A DNA stretch of 8,647 nt from an uncultured bacterium (GTDB taxonomy: Bacteria; Bacillota; Clostridia; Oscillospirales; Oscillospiraceae): assembly GCA_949288405.1 (NCBI GenBank), contig CASEKM010000146.1, positions 1 to 8,647 on the forward strand, in the 5' to 3' direction. The notes under the pieces were generated by a model. It ran no database searches. It saw only the letters and a program-made list of their open reading frames with translations, and was not told the DNA's origin. Of this stretch, positions 6,513-8,647 are shown piece by piece. The position numbers and the translations under genes are program-made. Position 1 is the stretch's first letter; each line of letters opens with the position of its first letter.

Positions 6513-7601
6513 ATGAAACCAGTCATTGTAATCGGCGCCGGGCTGGCCGGCAGCGAGGCGGCCTGGCAGCTGGCCCGCCGGGGCATTCCCGTGGAGCTGC
6601 GGGAGATGAAGCCCCAGAAGATGACCCCCGCCCACCACAGCCCAAACTTCGGGGAGCTGGTGTGCTCCAACTCCCTGCGCTCCGACCAGCTGGAAAACGC
6701 GGTGGGGCTTTTGAAGGAGGAGCTGCGCCGGTGCGGCTCCCTCATTATGGAGTGCGCCGACGCCCACCGGGTGGAGGCGGGGGGCGCCCTGGCGGTGGAC
6801 CGTCACGCCTTCTCCGCCGCCATCACGGAGAAGATCCGCAGCCACCCCAACATCACCGTGGTGGAGGGGGAGGTGCTGGATCTCCCGGCGGAGGGGCACG
6901 TGATCGTGGCCACCGGCCCCCTCACCTCCGACGCCCTGGCGGAGGCCATTTTGCGGCGCTATCCCCAGAATAACTACCTCCACTTCTTCGACGCGGCGGC
7001 CCCCCTGGTTACCTTCGAGAGTGTGGACATGGACAGCGCCTGGTTTGCCTCCCGGTACGACCGGGGCACCCCGGACTATATCAACTGCCCCCTGACGGAG
7101 GAGGAGTACCAAGCCTTCTGGGAGGCCCTCACCACCGCTCAGGAGGCGGAGGTCCACGGCTTTGAGGACTCCGGGGTGTTCGAGGGCTGTATGCCCGTGG
7201 AGGTGATGGCCCGCCGGGGCCGGGACACCCTGTGCTACGGCCCCCTGAAGCCGGTGGGGCTGAAGGACCCCAGGACCGGGAAGGAGCCCTTCGCCGTGGT
7301 GCAGCTGCGCAAGGACAACGCCCAGGGCTCGATCTACGCGGAACGCGGAGTATGTGCGCTATGGGGTCATGCACCGGAATACCTTCCTGGACTCCCCCCG
7401 GTTGCTGGACCGGTACTACCGGGTGCGCACCGAGCCCCGCATCCGCTTCGCCGGACAGGTCACCGGGGTGGAGGGCTATGTGGAGTCCACCGCCTCCGGC
7501 TGTCTGGCGGCCATGGAGCTCTCCCGGGAGCTTTTGGGGAAGCCCCCCATCGATTTTCCCCAGGAGACCGCCATAGGCGCTTTGGCTCTTTACATCAGTG
7601 A
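6513..7601 (+). CDS. trmFO: trmFO 5' fragment as written
   Basis: This frame reads 362 residues, of which the first 275 are TrmFO (FAD domain and C226). From 7338 on it is in the wrong frame (ERGVCALWGHAPEYLPG...) and stops at 7601. The fragment lacks the C-terminal third that completes the FAD and folate sites, so it is unlikely to be active. Confidence 0.75.
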   Translation: MKPVIVIGAGLAGSEAAWQLARRGIPVELREMKPQKMTPAHHSPNFGELVCSNSLRSDQLENAVGLLKEELRRCGSLIMECADAHRVEAGGALAVDRHAFSAAITEKIRSHPNITVVEGEVLDLPAEGHVIVATGPLTSDALAEAILRRYPQNNYLHFFDAAAPLVTFESVDMDSAWFASRYDRGTPDYINCPLTEEEYQAFWEALTTAQEAEVHGFEDSGVFEGCMPVEVMARRGRDTLCYGPLKPVGLKDPRTGKEPFAVVQLRKDNAQGSIYAERGVCALWGHAPEYLPGLPPVAGPVLPGAHRAPHPLRRTGHRGGGLCGVHRLRLSGGHGALPGAFGEAPHRFSPGDRHRRFGSLHQ

Positions 7602-7746
7602 TGGTTCTGTGGTACACTTTCAACCGATGAATGTAAATTTCGGGTTAATTCCTCCCCTGGGCTACCGGGTCAAGGGCAAGCGGAACAAGAACGCCGAGCT
7701 GTCCAAGCGGGCCTTGGAGGCGTTGGGGAAGCTGGATTTGGAGTAA
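7342..7746 (+). CDS. trmFO: trmFO 3' fragment as written
   Basis: From about 7342 this frame encodes NAEYVRYGVMHRNTFLDSP, the GVEGYVES segment with GCLAAMELSRELLG, and the ending VNFGLIPPLGYRVKGKRNKN, stopping at TAA 7744-7746. A GTG at 7354 is the first possible start but has no ribosome site before it, so this is the displaced tail of trmFO, not a gene of its own. Confidence 0.72.
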   Translation, partial: NAEYVRYGVMHRNTFLDSPRLLDRYYRVRTEPRIRFAGQVTGVEGYVESTASGCLAAMELSRELLGKPPIDFPQETAIGALALYISDGSVVHFQPMNVNFGLIPPLGYRVKGKRNKNAELSKRALEALGKLDLE

Positions 7747-7767
7747 CGCCTCGTCCCGTCATTCCGA

Positions 7768-7782
7768 GGCCCCGAAGGGGCC
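7768..7782. repeat. Small hairpin after trmFO
   Basis: GGCCCC (7768-7773) pairs with GGGGCC (7777-7782) around GAA, 22 nt after the trmFO stop. There is no T tail. The same GC-stem-with-GAA-loop pattern occurs in elements 2 and 3, so it may be a remnant of the same repeat type. Confidence 0.55.
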
Positions 7783-7802
7783 GTGCGTTGAACGAGACGG
7801 GG

Positions 7803-7931
7803 CGGGGGATTGGGTTCTCCCTCCGTCACGGCTTCGCCGTGCCACCTCCCTCTAAGAGGGAGGCTTTTCGGGGGTGCATCCCTCAAAGGCCCCCTCTTAG
7901 AGGGGGCTCCCGGCGAAGCCGGGTGGGGGAG
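7803..7931. repeat. Palindromic element in the spacer after trmFO (element 3)
   Basis: Four hairpins: CACGGC/GCCGTG with loop TTC (7827-7841); CCTCCCTCT/AGAGGGAGG (7845-7863), followed by CTTTT; GCCCCCTCT/AGAGGGGGC (7889-7907); and CCCGGC/GCCGGG with loop GAA (7909-7923). It opens with GGGGGATTGGG and closes with GGGGGAGAAT. The order is small, large, large, small, so the two half-units are tail to tail, the reverse of element 2. The string CCCTCAAAG occurs before the large stem in both elements (6347-6354 region and 7880-7888). It lies between the 3' ends of trmFO and the minus-strand small gene and could end transcription in both directions. Confidence 0.72.
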
Positions 7932-7957
7932 AATACAAGTTACCTCATCCTCCCGAC

Positions 7958-8053
7958 CACCGCAGCCCCGTAGGGCCCGACGACCCGGCGGGCCGGGCTG
8001 GGACCGGCCCCTACGTCCCACGCAGCACCGTAGGGGAGGGGCTTGCCCCTCCC
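7958..8053. repeat. GTAGGG-type repeat cluster
   Basis: Two related direct copies, CGCAGCCCCGTAGGG (7961-7975) and CGCAGCACCGTAGGG (8021-8035), flank GC-rich sequence. CGTAGGG (7969-7975) is inverted as CCCTACG (8009-8015), and GGGAGGGGC (8034-8042) forms a perfect 9-bp hairpin with GCCCCTCCC (8045-8053) around TT. Together with element 3 this leaves 7747-8010 without any credible gene; open frames crossing it are low-complexity proline/arginine strings. The right part overlaps the 3' end of the minus-strand small ORF. Confidence 0.6.
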
Positions 8054-8325
8054 GCAAACGCCCCCTCCCGTGCCCACAGACCCAGCCTCAGCCCAAGGCG
8101 GACACCGTGTGTAAAGCTGATCTGGTTTGCAGTATCCAGCAGGGAAAACAGGGCGGGGGAGAGCTCCTCCGTCTCCAATTCCGCCAGAGCGCGCTCCATT
8201 TTTTCCTGGTAGACCGGGTCGGAGTCGAAGTCCAGGCGGACCGGGTCGGAGTCGAAGTCCAGGCGCTCCTGGTCGGTCTCATAGTAGTAGAGTTCTTTCA
8301 GTTCCAGTTCCAAGTTTATCACCAC
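8011..8325 (-). CDS. Small DUF6809-like protein with internal duplication and repeat-derived tail
   Basis: A 104-residue acidic, helical protein of unknown function. The start (ELELKELYYYETDQE), the later PVYQEKMERALAELE helix and the ending FTHGVRLGLRLGLW recall, from memory, the small Firmicutes family DUF6809; function there is unknown. RLDFDSDPV is present twice in a row through a 27-nt tandem duplication. The last 16 residues (AFAGGASPSPTVLRGT) are encoded by the GTAGGG-type repeat, so the native stop was probably lost. GTG 8325 is the outermost start; GTG 8322 and TTG 8313 (with weak GGTGA 5 nt upstream) are alternatives, and TTG 8313 fits the family start best. No good ribosome site precedes the GTGs. 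A near-consensus promoter lies at 8343-8371. It is divergent from the XRE gene. Confidence 0.65.
   Translation of the reverse strand: MVINLELELKELYYYETDQERLDFDSDPVRLDFDSDPVYQEKMERALAELETEELSPALFSLLDTANQISFTHGVRLGLRLGLWAREGAFAGGASPSPTVLRGT
8212..8265 (-). repeat. Perfect 27-nt tandem duplication in the DUF6809-like gene
   Basis: Bases 8212-8238 are repeated exactly at 8239-8265. Twenty-seven is a multiple of three, so the frame is kept and nine residues (RLDFDSDPV) are doubled. Exact identity suggests a recent event. Confidence 0.97.
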
Positions 8326-8365
8326 ACTAAAAGGATAGATTCAATATATATCCTTTTAGTGTGGT
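8321..8365. promoter_or_regulatory. 45-bp palindrome, likely operator of the divergent XRE unit
   Basis: A perfect 17-bp inverted repeat: ACCACACTAAAAGGATA (8321-8337) against its complement at 8349-8365, separated by an 11-nt AT-rich spacer (8338-8348). It lies between the divergent small gene and the XRE repressor gene, overlaps the minus-strand promoter and covers the first codons of the small gene. Position and symmetry fit binding by a dimeric or tetrameric repressor, most simply the adjacent XRE protein; this is inference. Confidence 0.7.
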
Positions 8366-8371
8366 TGTCAA
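8343..8371 (-). promoter_or_regulatory. Near-consensus promoter of the minus-strand small gene
   Basis: On the minus strand the -35 is TTGACA (8366-8371, 6/6), the spacer is exactly 17 nt (8349-8365, which is the right arm of the palindrome), and the -10 is TATATT (8343-8348, 5/6). The expected start near 8336 leaves only about 11 nt before GTG 8325 or about 23 nt before TTG 8313. Protein bound to the palindrome would block the polymerase. No equally good plus-strand promoter for the XRE gene is visible. Confidence 0.75.
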
Positions 8372-8381
8372 GGGGGAACTT

Positions 8382-8633
8382 ATGTTTCAAAAAGAGGAAT
8401 ACGGCCTGCGTCTGAAAATGCTCCGCAGAAAGGCCAAGGAGACGCAGGCGGATTTGGCGGCCCTGCTGGGGGTCAAACCCAATCAAATCGTGGAAATGGA
8501 AAACGGACGCAAGACAACCACGTTTGAGAAGCTCTCTGTGATCTGCCAGCATTACAACGTCTCAGCGGACTACCTCCTGGGTCTCATCGACGAGCCCCGG
8601 GCTTTGATACCATCGAAGAAAGAAGGAACTTGA
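8382..8633 (+). CDS. XRE-family transcriptional regulator (Cro/C1-type HTH)
   Basis: An 83-residue cytoplasmic DNA-binding protein consisting almost only of one helix-turn-helix domain (residues about 8-67): YGLRLKMLRRKAKETQADLAALLGV is helices 1-2, KPNQIVEMENGRKTTT the recognition helix and turn, and FEKLSVICQHYNVSADYLLGL the family's closing helices. The short tail (IDEPRALIPSKKEGT) holds no second domain. ATG 8382 follows AAGGGGG (8370-8376) by 5 nt; an in-frame GTG at 8361 would lie inside the palindrome and is less likely. Such short regulators commonly repress their own divergent promoter region, and the palindrome 17 nt upstream is the obvious candidate site. The next gene starts 1 nt after its stop codon, so it is probably the first gene of an operon. 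Confidence 0.88.
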   Translation: MFQKEEYGLRLKMLRRKAKETQADLAALLGVKPNQIVEMENGRKTTTFEKLSVICQHYNVSADYLLGLIDEPRALIPSKKEGT

Positions 8634-8634
8634 T

Positions 8635-8647
8635 ATGAAGATCATCG
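8635..8647 (+). CDS. Start of the next gene (partial)
   Basis: An ATG at 8635-8637 (reading MKII before the window ends) lies 1 nt after the XRE stop codon and 7 nt after AGAAGGA (8621-8627), a fair ribosome site located inside the XRE coding sequence. Tight spacing suggests translational coupling. Only four codons are visible, so no product can be named. Confidence 0.45.

Larger units (their letters stand above)
6513..7746 (+). pseudogene. trmFO: TrmFO, folate-dependent tRNA U54 methyltransferase, with an internal deletion and frameshift
   Basis: TrmFO makes ribothymidine at position 54 of tRNAs using methylenetetrahydrofolate and FAD. ATG 6513 follows AGGAGG at 6503-6508 by 4 nt. The first part shows the FAD-binding GAGLAGSEAAW (8-18), LVCSNSLRSDQLENA with C51, and FEGCMPVE with C226, equivalent to the catalytic cysteine known in B. 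subtilis TrmFO. It runs in frame to I274-Y275 (codon 7335-7337). The family then has about 25 residues leading to the motif NAE(F/Y)VRYGVMHRNTF, but here NAEYVRYGV begins at 7342 in the +1 frame, leaving 4 nt in between. About 71 nt are therefore missing; adding them back gives 1305 nt, or 434 residues, the usual family size. The C-terminal part (HFQPMNVNFGL) is normal. It follows topA as in B. subtilis. Confidence 0.9.

Noticed and set aside
6027..7157. Minus-strand open frame of 376 codons spanning the topA end, element 2 and trmFO start
   Set aside because: It crosses a palindromic element and two real genes, is compositionally odd (P/S-rich then G/V/L-rich), and has no start signal.
7768..8053. 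CRISPR array in the repeat-rich spacer
   Set aside because: The repeats are palindromes of differing sequence and spacing, not identical direct repeats with unique spacers, and no cas genes are present.
7810..8415. Plus-strand open frame of 201 codons after trmFO
   Set aside because: It translates the hairpin repeats and the antisense of the small gene; no ribosome site or domain.

Overview
The window is GC-rich DNA with the gene order and protein types of a low-GC-phylum (Firmicutes) gut Clostridium relative, most likely an Oscillospiraceae member of the Flavonifractor/Lawsonibacter kind. That placement is an inference from the dprA-topA-trmFO order (the same order as in Bacillus subtilis), the strong AGGAGG ribosome sites, the lysine/alanine tail on topoisomerase I and the dense palindromic spacer repeats; no 16S or marker search was possible.

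Layout: (1) 1-201, the 3' end of lysS, closed by a hairpin; (2) 286-1050, a SpoU/TrmH-family RNA methyltransferase; (3) 1073-2344 on the minus strand, a 12-helix MFS transporter convergent with the methyltransferase, sharing a hairpin at the 3' ends and with its own promoter at 2370-2399; (4) 2487-3701, dprA, divergent from the transporter; (5) 3702-3885, a spacer filled by a structured inverted-repeat element; (6) 3886-6307, topA; (7) 6308-6512, a second palindromic element; (8) 6513-7746, trmFO; (9) 7747-8010, a gene-free stretch packed with hairpin repeats; (10) 8011-8325 on the minus strand, a small DUF6809-like protein; (11) 8321-8371, a 45-bp palindrome overlapping a near-consensus promoter; (12) 8382-8633, a short XRE-type repressor, followed by the first codons of another gene at 8635.

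The most striking point is that two highly conserved genes are broken as written. topA carries a perfect 31-nt tandem duplication that shifts the frame about 13 nt before the catalytic tyrosine codon; trmFO lacks roughly 71 nt (about 25 family residues) and changes frame at about 7338. The DUF6809-like gene carries a third event of the same style, a perfect 27-nt in-frame tandem duplication. Either the source sequence has assembly faults here or this strain has a real cluster of medium-size indels; reads across the junctions decide it.

How the genes fit together: lysS, the rRNA/tRNA methyltransferase and trmFO serve translation; dprA and topA serve DNA uptake/recombination and supercoiling. 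The XRE repressor and the small minus-strand gene form a separate divergent unit around one palindrome, which looks like an operator. I see no CRISPR array, tRNA, rRNA, transposase or clearly new multi-gene system; the candidates for novelty are the modular palindromic elements and the XRE/palindrome/DUF6809-like unit, which continues beyond the right edge.
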